Assembly (NCBI RefSeq): GCF_002836255.1
Contig: NZ_PJAU01000032.1
Span: 62,001-126,000 of the forward strand
From: Colwellia sp. 75C3
GTDB taxonomy: Bacteria > Pseudomonadota > Gammaproteobacteria > Enterobacterales > Alteromonadaceae
DNA length: 64,000 bases
Direction of reading: 5' to 3'
Both the position numbers and the translations under genes were made by a program. Shown here piece by piece: positions 6,738-14,811 of the stretch (position 1 is its first letter; the number at the start of each line of letters is the position of its first letter). The notes beneath the pieces were generated by a model. It ran no database searches. It had not been told where the DNA came from and worked only from the letters and a program-made list of their open reading frames with translations.

Positions 6738-9446
6738 TTAGAATGAACCGCGAATACCAATAGAGTAACGAGGACCTGTTTCAATGGTATATAACGCATG
6801 GTTACTATATAAACCACGCTTTTTAGTGACTTCATTAGTCACGTTTATACCTTCAAAAAACAACGTAAACGATTTGTTGATGTCATAACTACCGCTCACA
6901 TCAACTTGGTAATAATCTTCAACATAGATTGGATCACCACCAGCCCAGTTAGAGGTTGTTTGCATAAACTCATCACGGTTGTTATAGGCAACACGAAATT
7001 GAATAGCGTCTTTCTCGTAAAATAAAACCGCATTTTGAGAGTCTCCCAATCCCGGTAAAGGTAATGGTTTTTCAGCAGAATCAGTACTTGATTTACTATC
7101 AACAAACGTCATATTTGCCATCATGCCTAAGCCATCAAATGGCGCAGGTAAATAAGTAAATCTGTGTTGAAAGGCAAGCTCGATACCGTCAATTTTTGTT
7201 GAGTTAACATTCACTGGACGGCTTACTTGTAAATCAAACTCTCCGTTAGGAACAGTCACTGATTCTTGAGATTGACCTTCATCAATAAAGTTATCAACGT
7301 CTTTGGTGTAATAGGCTACAGCGAGATAACTTGATTCATCAAAATACCATTCAAGACTTAAATCAATGTTGGTAGACTCATAAGGTTCAAGGTGAGGGTT
7401 ACCGCCCGAAGCAGATAAATTATCAATTTTACCTTCGCTATATGACAGAGCAGGAGATAGCTCAGTTAACGTTGGGCGAGTAATACTTTTTGAGAAGGCA
7501 GTACGCACAATAACATCTTCAACAATCTCGATATTCGCGTTAATGCTTGGTAGTACATTGCTATAGTTACCATCAATACTGATAGCCGTTAATTCATCAG
7601 ATGTAATAGGAACATAGTTACCAAGACCATCCGGGCCGGTAATATCGATAAGCGCATTGCCGTAACCTGCTGAAGTAGTATCTGTTTGCACATAACGAAC
7701 GCCAGCAACAACTTGCCAAGGCATATCACTTATTTCACCATCAAAATAAGCATCCATGTACACAGCTGTTAGCTCTTCTGTCACTTCATATGAATCTGAC
7801 AATACATTCTGCGCGGTATGACCACCATTACTATCCATGGCTTGCTTCATTCTTGCTGCATCAGTAGGATCTAACTGAGTGTAACCTTCTTCACTTTCTA
7901 AAAAGGCCATGTATTCGTATGAATCAAAACTTAACCAATTACTAACAGGATTACCGCCAACTGCTGACAAAAACCCATCAGCATCAAAATCACTGAATAA
8001 GCTTGAAGGAAGCTGTATGTTATAGCCGCCCCAACCGTTACGTACTGTTCTATCAGTATTGGTCGGCATCGTTGACAAAGTACGGTTTGAGTGTGAAGTA
8101 CCAAAATTAACTTTTGATAAAGCACCCGCATCTAAAACCCATTCAATATCTAGACGGGCTTCAAAAATTTCATCTTCAATGTCATCACCAAAGATACTTG
8201 CCCAGTTAGCACCTAAAATATCTTTACTCAAGTTTTCTGAGAAGCCTAAAACAGGAACAGCGCCACCTTGAGTATTATCAAAAGTGTAACTATTAAAAAA
8301 TCCTGCCACGGTATCGGTAGTGCCATTGCCGCCGTTTGATTCCGCATTAGAATAGGAAACATCACCAACAATATTGATTGCATCATTTAATTGCCAATCC
8401 ATATTCATACCAAAAGCAGTAGTCGTTGTTGGACGGTAAGATAAACGGTTTAAGTAATCAGTCGCACTATTATTCCCAGTGGCTAATTTAACTATTGTGC
8501 GATTGTCATCAAGCGTAGCGTCAACGATATTGCCCGGCTCAAACCAATGAGCAAGAATATCTTCTCTATAACTCACATCATATTTTGAATACAACGCATC
8601 GGCAGTGAATAAAAGTTCATCGCTTGGTTGGTACTGTAAAACTAAGCTACCGCTGGTACGTTCACGATTTTCAGTTCTAACGATTTGATCATAGTTTTGC
8701 GGCATAAAAACATCATTAAGGGTTTCGCCACTTTCTAATGAATTTAAATCTTCGCGCTGATAACCCGCTGTTTGGGCTATGTCACTTTTACTGTCTTTAT
8801 CGCTATAAGCAAGCGAGGCTAAAACACCAAACTTACCATCATCAAAAGTATTACTAATTAAGCCTGAGAAGGTAGGATTATTAGAATCTGATAGTTCATC
8901 GTAGGTGTTTTTTATACTACCAACCGCTTTAAATTCGCCAATAGCTAATGGTCGATGAGTAGTAATATTTATTGTTGCGCCAATACTGCCGTCTTGTAAT
9001 TTTGCTGACTGAGTTTTATGTACTTCAGCGCCACTAATTAATTCAGCGGCAAGTGTGTCAAAGCTAAATGCTCTGCCACCACTAACAGTCGACATAGTAC
9101 GACCATTAACTAAAACTGAGTTGAATTCTGGGCCTAAACCACGAACGCTGACTAACTGGCCTTCGCCGCCATCTCTGTCAATGGCTACACCTGATATACG
9201 TTGCAATGATTCAGCAACATTTTGATCAGGAAATTTACCTATATCTTCAGCAACGATTGCATCAACAATACCATCTGATGATTTTTTAATATCCATAGAC
9301 TTAACCATACTGGCATGAATACCAGTCACGGTAATCACTTCAGTTTCGTCTTCTGTTGCTTCAGCTGCATGAGCGAACGTTGTTATGCCTAAATTAAGCA
9401 TAACAAGCATTGATAGATAACTAAGTTTTGGCTTTTTATTCTGCAT
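6738..9446 (-). CDS. TonB-dependent receptor
   Basis: This 902-residue outer-membrane receptor has a signal peptide ending near AHAAEA (residue 30), a TonB-box-like stretch TEVITVTG, a plug domain (VAESLQRISGVAIDRDGGEG, LVSVRGLGPEFNSVLVNGR) and a long beta-barrel ending in the aromatic C-terminus GIRGSF. Plugs of this form are common in the Alteromonadales receptors that import carbohydrates or other nutrients. The start has a strong RBS (AGGAGAG, 6 nt before ATG). It is transcribed toward the saccharopine dehydrogenases, NhaC, halogenase-like and SapC genes, all on the same strand, so I infer that its ligand feeds that pathway. The ligand itself cannot be identified from sequence. Confidence 0.92.
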   Translation of the reverse strand: MQNKKPKLSYLSMLVMLNLGITTFAHAAEATEDETEVITVTGIHASMVKSMDIKKSSDGIVDAIVAEDIGKFPDQNVAESLQRISGVAIDRDGGEGQLVSVRGLGPEFNSVLVNGRTMSTVSGGRAFSFDTLAAELISGAEVHKTQSAKLQDGSIGATINITTHRPLAIGEFKAVGSIKNTYDELSDSNNPTFSGLISNTFDDGKFGVLASLAYSDKDSKSDIAQTAGYQREDLNSLESGETLNDVFMPQNYDQIVRTENRERTSGSLVLQYQPSDELLFTADALYSKYDVSYREDILAHWFEPGNIVDATLDDNRTIVKLATGNNSATDYLNRLSYRPTTTTAFGMNMDWQLNDAINIVGDVSYSNAESNGGNGTTDTVAGFFNSYTFDNTQGGAVPVLGFSENLSKDILGANWASIFGDDIEDEIFEARLDIEWVLDAGALSKVNFGTSHSNRTLSTMPTNTDRTVRNGWGGYNIQLPSSLFSDFDADGFLSAVGGNPVSNWLSFDSYEYMAFLESEEGYTQLDPTDAARMKQAMDSNGGHTAQNVLSDSYEVTEELTAVYMDAYFDGEISDMPWQVVAGVRYVQTDTTSAGYGNALIDITGPDGLGNYVPITSDELTAISIDGNYSNVLPSINANIEIVEDVIVRTAFSKSITRPTLTELSPALSYSEGKIDNLSASGGNPHLEPYESTNIDLSLEWYFDESSYLAVAYYTKDVDNFIDEGQSQESVTVPNGEFDLQVSRPVNVNSTKIDGIELAFQHRFTYLPAPFDGLGMMANMTFVDSKSSTDSAEKPLPLPGLGDSQNAVLFYEKDAIQFRVAYNNRDEFMQTTSNWAGGDPIYVEDYYQVDVSGSYDINKSFTLFFEGINVTNEVTKKRGLYSNHALYTIETGPRYSIGIRGSF

Positions 9447-9567
9447 TTTAAACTCTCCTGTTCAGATGTTACCTACGGGTAACATCATCATTTTTTATTG
9501 TATGTTTCATGGATGTTTTTTAATCAGCTGATTGCCTTACTATAATCATAATAATACTAATTACAAC

Positions 9568-9607
9568 ATTTATCATACAAATACACGTATTATTTATCAT
9601 ACAAATA
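9568..9607 (-). promoter_or_regulatory. Paired direct repeats upstream of the TonB receptor gene
   Basis: The 16-mer ATTTATCATACAAATA occurs twice with 24-bp spacing (9568-9583, 9592-9607), 120-160 bp upstream of the receptor start. AATACACGTATT between the copies is palindromic. A helical-phase tandem site of this kind suggests an operator for a nutrient-responsive regulator; the protein is unknown. Confidence 0.45.
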
Positions 9608-9754
9608 AACTTGTAACAAAAAACAACTAAATATCAGTAATGTAAGAAGATGTGTGATTTGAAATACAGGTAGGATTGAGAGTAAAGTCAGAAGTTTACG
9701 TTTTTATTGATGCTAAGTTGGAGGGGGGTTTTAGTTTATTGAAAATAAAAGCAC

Positions 9755-9790
9755 CTATCTAATAATTCCTTATCTGGAATTATTAGATAG
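9755..9790 (-). terminator. Strong hairpin downstream of DUF4386 gene
   Basis: A perfect 15-bp stem (CTATCTAATAATTCC / GGAATTATTAGATAG) with a 6-nt loop. On the minus strand it is followed by GTGCTTTTATTTTC. It ends the gene at 9844-10491. Confidence 0.75.
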
Positions 9791-9843
9791 CAATATCACT
9801 ATTATTGTCATCAAAAGTGACTGATTTAGCGATGTTAACAATA

Positions 9844-10491
9844 TTAGCGATGCTCAGCTTTAACCAGCATGCTTGCCCCAAGCCATACAAACCAGACAAT
9901 TTGACCCAAACCAAATATTTCGGTGAGTACCTCCGCAGGATAAATAGTCATAATACCGGCAAGTCCAATAAACAAACCAAAGTAGCTAAGCATCTTAGAA
10001 AACTGCTGAGATTTTAACGCCGCGCAACTTAATAACAACAGCCATAATCCGCCAACCACTTCGTTACCGCCCCCTAAACCTTCAACAATAATATTAACGG
10101 TTAACCACAGGGTCATCGCTTGCTCTGGTTCGTTAACCGATAGTTTGATAACCGTCGCCAAGCCAATATTGGCAATCATGCCACTGGCAATAACCAAACC
10201 AATCCAAATTACGCCAAACACTGCGGCAAGTTGCGATAATACCAGCGCACTGTTTTTAAAACGATGATAAAGCGCCAGCACTAATACCGCTAAAAAAACA
10301 CCAAACACTACATACATAATCAAGTTTACAACCGATAATATCAGTTGATTATCCACTAAAAAACTCAACTTTTGTGCGGTATCACCACCACGAGGAAAGT
10401 CAAAAAAACCGCCAAAATAAACAAAGGCCAGTACATAAATAACCGCCTGTGCAAGTGCAGCAAAGCCGCCAATTTTTTGTAAATTATTCAT
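9844..10491 (-). CDS. DUF4386 family membrane protein
   Basis: This 215-residue protein has about six hydrophobic helices and begins with the arrangement typical of DUF4386 proteins (GGFAALAQAVIYVLAFVYF). Conserved family segments include the soluble loop FFDFPRGGDTAQKLSFLVDN and GGGNEVVGGLWLLLLS. The function of the family is unknown. It appears monocistronic: the preceding gene diverges and a terminator hairpin follows. There is no neighbour that indicates its role. Confidence 0.8.
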   Translation of the reverse strand: MNNLQKIGGFAALAQAVIYVLAFVYFGGFFDFPRGGDTAQKLSFLVDNQLILSVVNLIMYVVFGVFLAVLVLALYHRFKNSALVLSQLAAVFGVIWIGLVIASGMIANIGLATVIKLSVNEPEQAMTLWLTVNIIVEGLGGGNEVVGGLWLLLLSCAALKSQQFSKMLSYFGLFIGLAGIMTIYPAEVLTEIFGLGQIVWFVWLGASMLVKAEHR

Positions 10492-10987
10492 CTAATATTT
10501 ATCATCAGTTTTAGGACATGTCCATTTATAACATACAATATCCATCGATCGTACAATATCTATTACTGTTAAAAATAATAGCCTTTATAAGGACTTATAT
10601 CGTCCGAGACTAACAGCACGGACACTTTTTATAGGGAAATGATGAATATTACATGGAAACTTAAACATCCCATGCACGCATATTTGTGGCATGAGACGGC
10701 TAAATTAGCGGTTGGATAGTTTCTACTAATATTATCGCTACTCTAAACTAATAATAATGGTAGCCTCCTGGTTTATTAAAAGGTAATTAGCTGAGCTAAT
10801 CTCATAACAAAAAGTCCTTACAGCTAAGATCATGCTTAATAAAGTAAAGTTGTAAATTTTACTGTCGCTGTATGGAGAAAAACTTATTATAATTTGTATA
10901 ACTCACCATCTGAGTTCGGCAAAATAGGTCAGATATTGCTCAAAGCAACAGTTTATAAACAAAGTAAAGAATCAATGGAAATAATAC
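10492..10987. other. Intergenic region between divergent genes (496 bp)
   Basis: It separates the divergent DUF4386 and DUF2293 genes. I see AT-rich promoter-like stretches and one 26-codon frame at 10639-10719 (+) with an upstream AGGGA, starting MMNITWK. This frame is too short to call a gene with confidence. No RNA gene or repeat is recognised. Confidence 0.4.
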
Positions 10988-11668
10988 ATGCCTACAGAAA
11001 CACGAACATTTTTAATCACTAAATCAGATACCCACCTAAAAGATAAAACAGGCAAGGTTTATTCAGTGCCTGCTGGTTGGCAAAAATTACCCGCTGGGGA
11101 TGCCTCGATTACGCGTAAGTTGAAATCTCTAGGACCGAGTTGGACCGTTCAAGAAAAGAAGGGGCGCAAGTCTTTTTCACACGGTGTTTGGGCGGCAAAA
11201 GAACACATTGAGGCTGCAAAGTCACTGGTCGAAGCGCAGCGAGCCGATCCTAAGCATCAAAAGAAATTGGCTCAGGCGAAAGTTCGCCGCGAAGAAAAAG
11301 AAGTCGTCTTCAGCACAGATTTTCAGCAAGAGATTATTAAATTTCTCAACTTCGACAAAAAGTATCAAGCCTTGGTTGAGCAATTAGCGGTGTTGGTAAA
11401 AGAACACGCAGTTCCCGTGGGTAGCGGTACAGTAGCGCGTAGTTCATCGGTGACTTTGGATGATAAGGCCGCTTTGGCAGTAATGGCCTGGATGCGGCAT
11501 CAAACCAGTGCGTATGATTCAACATCTGTTCCGCGAATTAAGGGCGCAAGACGTGAACTAAGGCGAAAAATCGCCCGTCAATCCGAACGCATATTAGCAA
11601 AGTACCGCAGTGGCGATGAGGTAGATTTTATCCTTTGTCCGCTTTATAAGGCGCTGTATAAAAAATAA
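10988..11668 (+). CDS. DUF2293 domain-containing protein
   Basis: This 226-residue basic, soluble protein has the DUF2293 signature in its C-terminal half: AVMAWMRHQTSAYDS (about 167-181) followed by an Arg-rich RIKGARRELRRKIARQSERI. The middle (about 70-110) is a charged, probably helical stretch. The family has no established function; the arrangement of conserved His, Tyr and Arg residues is compatible with nucleic-acid interaction, which is only an inference. Codon use looks somewhat less AT-rich than its neighbours. It is a lone gene, followed within 2 bp by a decayed SDR fragment, which suggests a local rearrangement after its stop codon. Confidence 0.75.
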   Translation: MPTETRTFLITKSDTHLKDKTGKVYSVPAGWQKLPAGDASITRKLKSLGPSWTVQEKKGRKSFSHGVWAAKEHIEAAKSLVEAQRADPKHQKKLAQAKVRREEKEVVFSTDFQQEIIKFLNFDKKYQALVEQLAVLVKEHAVPVGSGTVARSSSVTLDDKAALAVMAWMRHQTSAYDSTSVPRIKGARRELRRKIARQSERILAKYRSGDEVDFILCPLYKALYKK

Positions 11669-11669
11669 C

Positions 11670-11849
11670 GTGCTAAATCATCAGCGGCTTTCAACTGAAG
11701 CTATGGAAAAAACCACCGACCGTATTCTTGCAAAACGGTTAGGCCTACCCGCTTAAGTTACAGGTTTAACTTACTTATTATTAAGTGATAAAAGCCGTTA
11801 TATTACCGGACAATCAATTCATATTGATGGTGGTTTAGTACTCACTTAA
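11670..11849 (+). pseudogene. Short-chain dehydrogenase (SDR) 3'-terminal remnant
   Basis: In one frame the sequence encodes an SDR C-terminus: EAMEKTTDRILAKRLGLPA, then an in-frame TAA, then VTGLTYLLLSDKSRYITGQ and SIHIDGGLVLT. Family members normally read PxEV at this place, so the TAA probably arose from GAA by one substitution. The N-terminal three quarters of an SDR (Rossmann TGxxxGIG, YxxxK) are absent. It is a gene relic left after a deletion at the end of the DUF2293 gene. Confidence 0.75.
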
Positions 11850-11859
11850 CCAAACTTAA

Positions 11860-11899
11860 AAGTGATTCGGGTAATGTTGATTTGATACCCGAATCACTT
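11860..11899. terminator. Perfect 14-bp hairpin between convergent genes
   Basis: Arms AAGTGATTCGGGTA and TACCCGAATCACTT flank a 12-nt loop. There is no strong T-tract, so it may act as a weak bidirectional terminator or an mRNA 3'-end stabiliser between the plus-strand DUF2293/SDR region and the minus-strand lipoprotein gene. Confidence 0.6.
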
Positions 11900-11956
11900 A
11901 AATAACATTAGTTAGCACACTCGCCTATAACCCTACAACAACGGCAGAAACTTACA

Positions 11957-12706
11957 CTACAACGATTTTATTAGTTGCCAATTATTTTGTTTATCAACCG
12001 ATAATACTAACAGCCTGATATTCATGTAATTACCACCATCTAAATAATCATGTACTACAACAATGACATCTTCGATAAGATCATTGTTTGTGTCGCCACG
12101 ACCTATGATTTCTAACTCTTGGTATCCGCCGTCATGATAATAGGTAGATTTAGTGGCCGATTGTGATTCATATTTGGTAAGTGGCGTTATATCTGCCCAA
12201 TGGCTTAATGCGGCGTTATTGGCATTTCGTTTAGACTCTTCTAGTGATGTTTGCAGTGCTACCGATTTTGGCAACAGCTTAGGCAAATCATTACTTAGTA
12301 CTCGCTCAGGTAAAAAACTCGATGTCGCGTTTTTAGCTGATAATAATAGGTTAGCTGCTTCACACATGACCTTAAACTCTAGGTAGGGACCCATTTCATT
12401 TTCTTTAGCGGTACGTGTTGTTTCAATTCCTTGCTCAAAATAATTCTGACACGTATTAAAAACGGAGTCTCCTGCTTTGGTATGGGTCATGGTAATGTCG
12501 GCATACCAAGGCGCAGAAATTAATTGCTCAAGATCTTCAATAGTACTGAATTCGATAGTAGATGCTAAAAGCTCGGGTAAGGTAAAGCCTGTATTCCAAC
12601 TTACAGGAATACTTACTTTGGGTTCTGGGGCTGCATTTGTTACACACCCTTGCGCGGTTACTAGAAAAAATATAGCACTAGCTATTAATAATGGTTTGAA
12701 ATACAT
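11957..12706 (-). CDS. Putative lipoprotein of unknown function
   Basis: This 249-residue protein has a lipoprotein signal peptide: hydrophobic core ASAIFFLVT and lipobox AQGC with Cys21. The mature part is polar with no recognised catalytic motif; the C-terminal region (YYHDGGYQELEIIGRGDTNN, then DLIEDVIVVVHDYLDGGNY) resembles FG-GAP/VCBS-like, Asp-rich calcium-type segments. Asp at position +2 is absent (Val), so outer-membrane sorting is expected. It probably sits in a small unit with the 28-codon frame just upstream at 12721-12807. Function unknown. Confidence 0.7.
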   Translation of the reverse strand: MYFKPLLIASAIFFLVTAQGCVTNAAPEPKVSIPVSWNTGFTLPELLASTIEFSTIEDLEQLISAPWYADITMTHTKAGDSVFNTCQNYFEQGIETTRTAKENEMGPYLEFKVMCEAANLLLSAKNATSSFLPERVLSNDLPKLLPKSVALQTSLEESKRNANNAALSHWADITPLTKYESQSATKSTYYHDGGYQELEIIGRGDTNNDLIEDVIVVVHDYLDGGNYMNIRLLVLSVDKQNNWQLIKSL

Positions 12707-12720
12707 AATGTTCCTGAGTC

Positions 12721-12807
12721 CTATGGTTTGACTGTAGAGGTTGTGTTTGCTGCTGATTTTTCAAGGAGATCTTTAACATACTTATTTCTTTCTGCTGCGG
12801 AGGCCAT
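12721..12807 (-). CDS. Possible small protein (28 residues) upstream of lipoprotein gene
   Basis: ATG at 12807 with AAGGA about 8 nt upstream opens a 28-codon frame, MASAAERNKYVKDLLEKSA continuing to KP and TAG. It ends 14 bp before the lipoprotein ATG. The sequence is helical and charged with no recognised family. It could be a leader or translation-coupled peptide, the N-terminal remnant of a lost gene, or chance; the good RBS is the main support. Confidence 0.35.
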   Translation of the reverse strand: MASAAERNKYVKDLLEKSAANTTSTVKP

Positions 12808-12927
12808 AAGTTAATTCCTTTTATATTTCAAATTCATTAACTGATTCCTCAATGAACACTAAGTGACTAATTTTATGGCTTTAATTAATGCAATGTAAAG
12901 CACATATTATTCATTAAATTTTGGCAT

Positions 12928-13040
12928 TTGTTCAGGAATAATGACACAACAATGAGTAAGCCCCAAAGACTAATCTAGGGATGTCTGCATCACGATTACA
13001 AAACGTAAATTAGTCGATTGCGCTAAAGCCAAATCAAACC
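12928..13040 (-). pseudogene. Relic of an EamA transporter gene (internally deleted copy)
   Basis: This segment aligns closely with two separated parts of the intact EamA gene at 17004-17915. Positions 12931-12998 match about 17049-17116 (shared TCTAGGGATGTCTGCATCAC), and about 13004-13040 match about 17440-17478 (AAATTAG[C/T]CGATTGC[A/G]CTAAA). Roughly 320 bp between them is missing and single-base indels break the frame. It is a decayed duplicate. Confidence 0.75.
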
Positions 13041-13043
13041 AGC

Positions 13044-13087
13044 CAGTCAGTCAGTCAGTCAGTCAGTCAGTCAGTCAGTCAGTCAGT
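13044..13087. repeat. (CAGT)11 tetranucleotide microsatellite
   Basis: Eleven uninterrupted copies of CAGT abut the EamA relic and run directly into the operator region upstream of rpmE2. Such tracts can change length by slippage. Confidence 0.95.
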
Positions 13088-13110
13088 AAATGATAATAAA
13101 TATCATTTAC
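13086..13110. promoter_or_regulatory. Fur-family-like palindrome upstream of rpmE2
   Basis: A 10-5-10 inverted repeat (GTAAATGATA / TATCATTTAC). Its core TGATAATAAATATCA differs at one position from the 7-1-7 Fur consensus TGATAATnATTATCA. It may bind Fur, Zur or neither; the stronger Zur match lies 33 bp downstream. Confidence 0.45.
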
Positions 13111-13142
13111 ATTGAAGCGCATTAATTAAAGTGATACCTTTA

Positions 13143-13157
13143 TGTTATAACATAACA
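13143..13157 (+). promoter_or_regulatory. Zur box upstream of rpmE2-rpmJ2
   Basis: TGTTATAACATAACA matches the gammaproteobacterial Zur consensus TGTTATAnnATAACA at every fixed position. It lies 19 bp before the rpmE2 TTG start, so binding would block transcription when zinc is sufficient. Confidence 0.8.
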
Positions 13158-13175
13158 CAAGAAAAGGTAATAACA

Positions 13176-13427
13176 TTGAAACCAAACATTCACCCTAACT
13201 ATCAAAAAGTCGTTTTCCATGATACTGCAGCCGATACCTATTTTTTGGTGGGTTCAACAATTAAAACCGAACGTATCATCGAATATGAAGGAAAAAAATA
13301 TCCTTATGTCACTATTGATATCTCAAGCGTTTCACATCCATTTTATACAGGTGAACAACGTGTTGCGAAAAAAGATGGCCGTATTTCTAAATTTCAGAAT
13401 CGCTTTGGCAGCATAGGAAGTAAATAA
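13176..13427 (+). CDS. rpmE2: Ribosomal protein L31 type B (zinc-independent)
   Basis: This 83-residue protein begins [17 protein letters not shown] and contains [10 protein letters not shown], diagnostic of L31B. It has no cysteine at all, so it lacks the zinc ribbon of standard L31 and can replace it when zinc is scarce, releasing zinc for other uses. The start is chosen at TTG 13176 because the family starts MKPN.HP and AAAAGG lies 9 nt upstream; the longer frame from 13131 would run through the Zur box. The stop overlaps the start of rpmJ2 (TAATG), so the two are translationally coupled. Regulation by Zur is expected from the perfect box at 13143-13157. Confidence 0.95.
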   Translation: MKPNIHPNYQKVVFHDTAADTYFLVGSTIKTERIIEYEGKKYPYVTIDISSVSHPFYTGEQRVAKKDGRISKFQNRFGSIGSK

Positions 13428-13567
13428 TGAAAGTATTAAGCTCACTAAAGAGCGCTAAAAGTCGCCACCCTGATTGTCAAATAGTAAAACGCCGCGGTCG
13501 CATTTATGTCATTTGTAGTTCGAACCCTAGATTCAAAGCCGTACAAGGTAAAAGTAAGAAGAATTAG
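13427..13567 (+). CDS. rpmJ2: Ribosomal protein L36 type B (zinc-independent, YkgO-like)
   Basis: This 46-residue protein begins [20 protein letters not shown] and ends [11 protein letters not shown], matching the YkgO-type L36 paralogue. It retains only two of the four metal ligands of the zinc ribbon (Cys17 and Cys30), as expected for the C-minus form made in zinc starvation. Its ATG overlaps the rpmE2 stop codon by one base, and a terminator follows 27 bp after the TAG. In E. coli and Vibrio, the ykgM-ykgO pair is likewise Zur-repressed, which agrees with the operator upstream. Confidence 0.95.
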   Translation: MKVLSSLKSAKSRHPDCQIVKRRGRIYVICSSNPRFKAVQGKSKKN

Positions 13568-13593
13568 TACGTTGCAGAGTACCCGTTATAAAA

Positions 13594-13623
13594 TCTGGGA
13601 GTAGATTAACTCCCAGACTTTCT
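13594..13623 (+). terminator. Terminator after rpmJ2
   Basis: Arms TCTGGGAGT and ACTCCCAGA with a 6-nt loop, followed by CTTTCTT. Confidence 0.8.
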
Positions 13624-13925
13624 TAGGTAATAACGCCAAAACAATGGGGAGTCAATATCCTCACTATCTTCATCCATACCGACTTGACGAAGTGATACTT
13701 CCAAAAAGTGTCCTTAAACATAGCAACTTATTCTGAAAAAAATAACTTCCTCGGTATTTTTATATTATTAACAAATCACGATACCTTTTACAGCGCTATC
13801 GTAACTTGGTAGGCAAATACAAGGTTATATAAATAAACAGTTACCTTTTATGTAAACTCAATTTTTCATTTGATTACTATCCATAACCTATAAATAGTGC
13901 CATCTGAAAAATTACCGCTTGATAA
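13606..13925. other. Intergenic region between rpmJ2 and the DUF1826 gene
   Basis: It contains a minus-strand open stretch without start codon (13606-13713) encoding FLEVSLRQVGMDEDSEDIDS followed by PLFWRYYLRKSGS, which looks protein-like and may be the 3' relic of a lost gene; I do not recognise it. The remainder is AT-rich promoter-type sequence leading to the Zur box at 13926. Confidence 0.35.
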
Positions 13926-13940
13926 TGTGATAATATAACA
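13926..13940 (+). promoter_or_regulatory. Zur box upstream of DUF1826 gene
   Basis: TGTGATAATATAACA differs from TGTTATAnnATAACA at one fixed position. It lies 68 bp before the DUF1826 ATG. Confidence 0.65.
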
Positions 13941-14008
13941 CTAAAGTAGCCGTATTATTTTATTATAAACATTACTACTTCACTGCTACGTTAGCTAAGC
14001 GAAGTATA

Positions 14009-14704
14009 ATGGTATGGATACCTAATATTTTGAATTTACCTATTTCAAGTACTATCGCCACGAACGAAGTTAAGTCCCGTATTTCTAGCCAATCAAAATT
14101 CCCGAGCACGTTGACTGATATATACCGAGACGATGTTAATTTAGCCGTTTGGCAGCATTCTTTGAATGAAAATATGACACCTTGCATTGAAAGCCTCATT
14201 AAGAAAAAGCCTAAATTTAGTACTGTCATGATATTAACGCCTAACAACGCTTATCAGCATATTGCAGAGTGCCTCAACGACATTGAACACAACCATTCAC
14301 TTTGTGAACATATAAGTTTGTTAGTCGACATGTTTTGTACACTCTTTGAACTAGAATGTGCTGGCTTGCGACTAAAGCTACTCAACCAACCTATGTGCCC
14401 TAAGTTTCATGTCGACAACGTGCCATGCCGACTTGTAACAACGTTGCATGGCCCAGCGACACAATGGCTTCCTCACAGTGCCGTTAACAGAGGTAAATTA
14501 GGTCGTAACAGCAATGGCCTAGCCGATGAATGTTCAGGAATAATCAACCCTGACAGTCATGTTGAGCAGCTTTCTTGTGGTGACATCGCCTTACTTAAAG
14601 GTGAGCATTGGCATAATAATGAACAAGCTGGTTTAGTTCATCGTTCACCTGCGACAGCACAAAATATACCTCGCTTGTTGCTTACTTTAGATTTTGCGAG
14701 TTAG
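14009..14704 (+). CDS. DUF1826 domain-containing protein (zinc-regulon associated)
   Basis: This 231-residue soluble protein has the DUF1826 layout: DDVNLAVWQHSLN near the N-terminus, CPKFHVDNVPCRLVTTLHGP (about 131-150) and LLKGEHWHNNEQAGLVHRSP (about 191-210). The conserved Cys, His and Asp residues (CPKFHxD, HGP, HRSP) look like a metal site. The biochemical function is unknown. Relatives are often found next to Zur and CobW/COG0523 genes, as here, and a Zur box lies upstream, so a role in zinc handling under limitation is likely. The upstream RBS is weak, so the ATG at 14009 is the best but not certain start. Confidence 0.8.
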   Translation: MVWIPNILNLPISSTIATNEVKSRISSQSKFPSTLTDIYRDDVNLAVWQHSLNENMTPCIESLIKKKPKFSTVMILTPNNAYQHIAECLNDIEHNHSLCEHISLLVDMFCTLFELECAGLRLKLLNQPMCPKFHVDNVPCRLVTTLHGPATQWLPHSAVNRGKLGRNSNGLADECSGIINPDSHVEQLSCGDIALLKGEHWHNNEQAGLVHRSPATAQNIPRLLLTLDFAS

Positions 14705-14761
14705 TGGCATGTTAATGTCGACAAAACGCATGAAAGCGATAAGCCCGCTGTTCAGCTTCGC

Positions 14762-14804
14762 TAACAATGTTATCGGGCAAGGTCATTCAATTCATAACAA
14801 TGTT
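14762..14804 (+). promoter_or_regulatory. Two TAACAATGTT palindromic elements upstream of zur
   Basis: TAACAATGTTA (14762-14772) and TAACAATGTT (14795-14804) are spaced 33 bp (about three helical turns). The half-sites TAACA/TGTTA are those of the Zur box but in divergent order, so autoregulation is possible though not demonstrated. Confidence 0.35.
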
Positions 14805-14811
14805 CGAGACG

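Noticed and set aside
13131-13175. Longer rpmE2 start at 13131
   Set aside because: Would run through the Zur box and add 15 residues absent from the L31B family; TTG at 13176 has the RBS.
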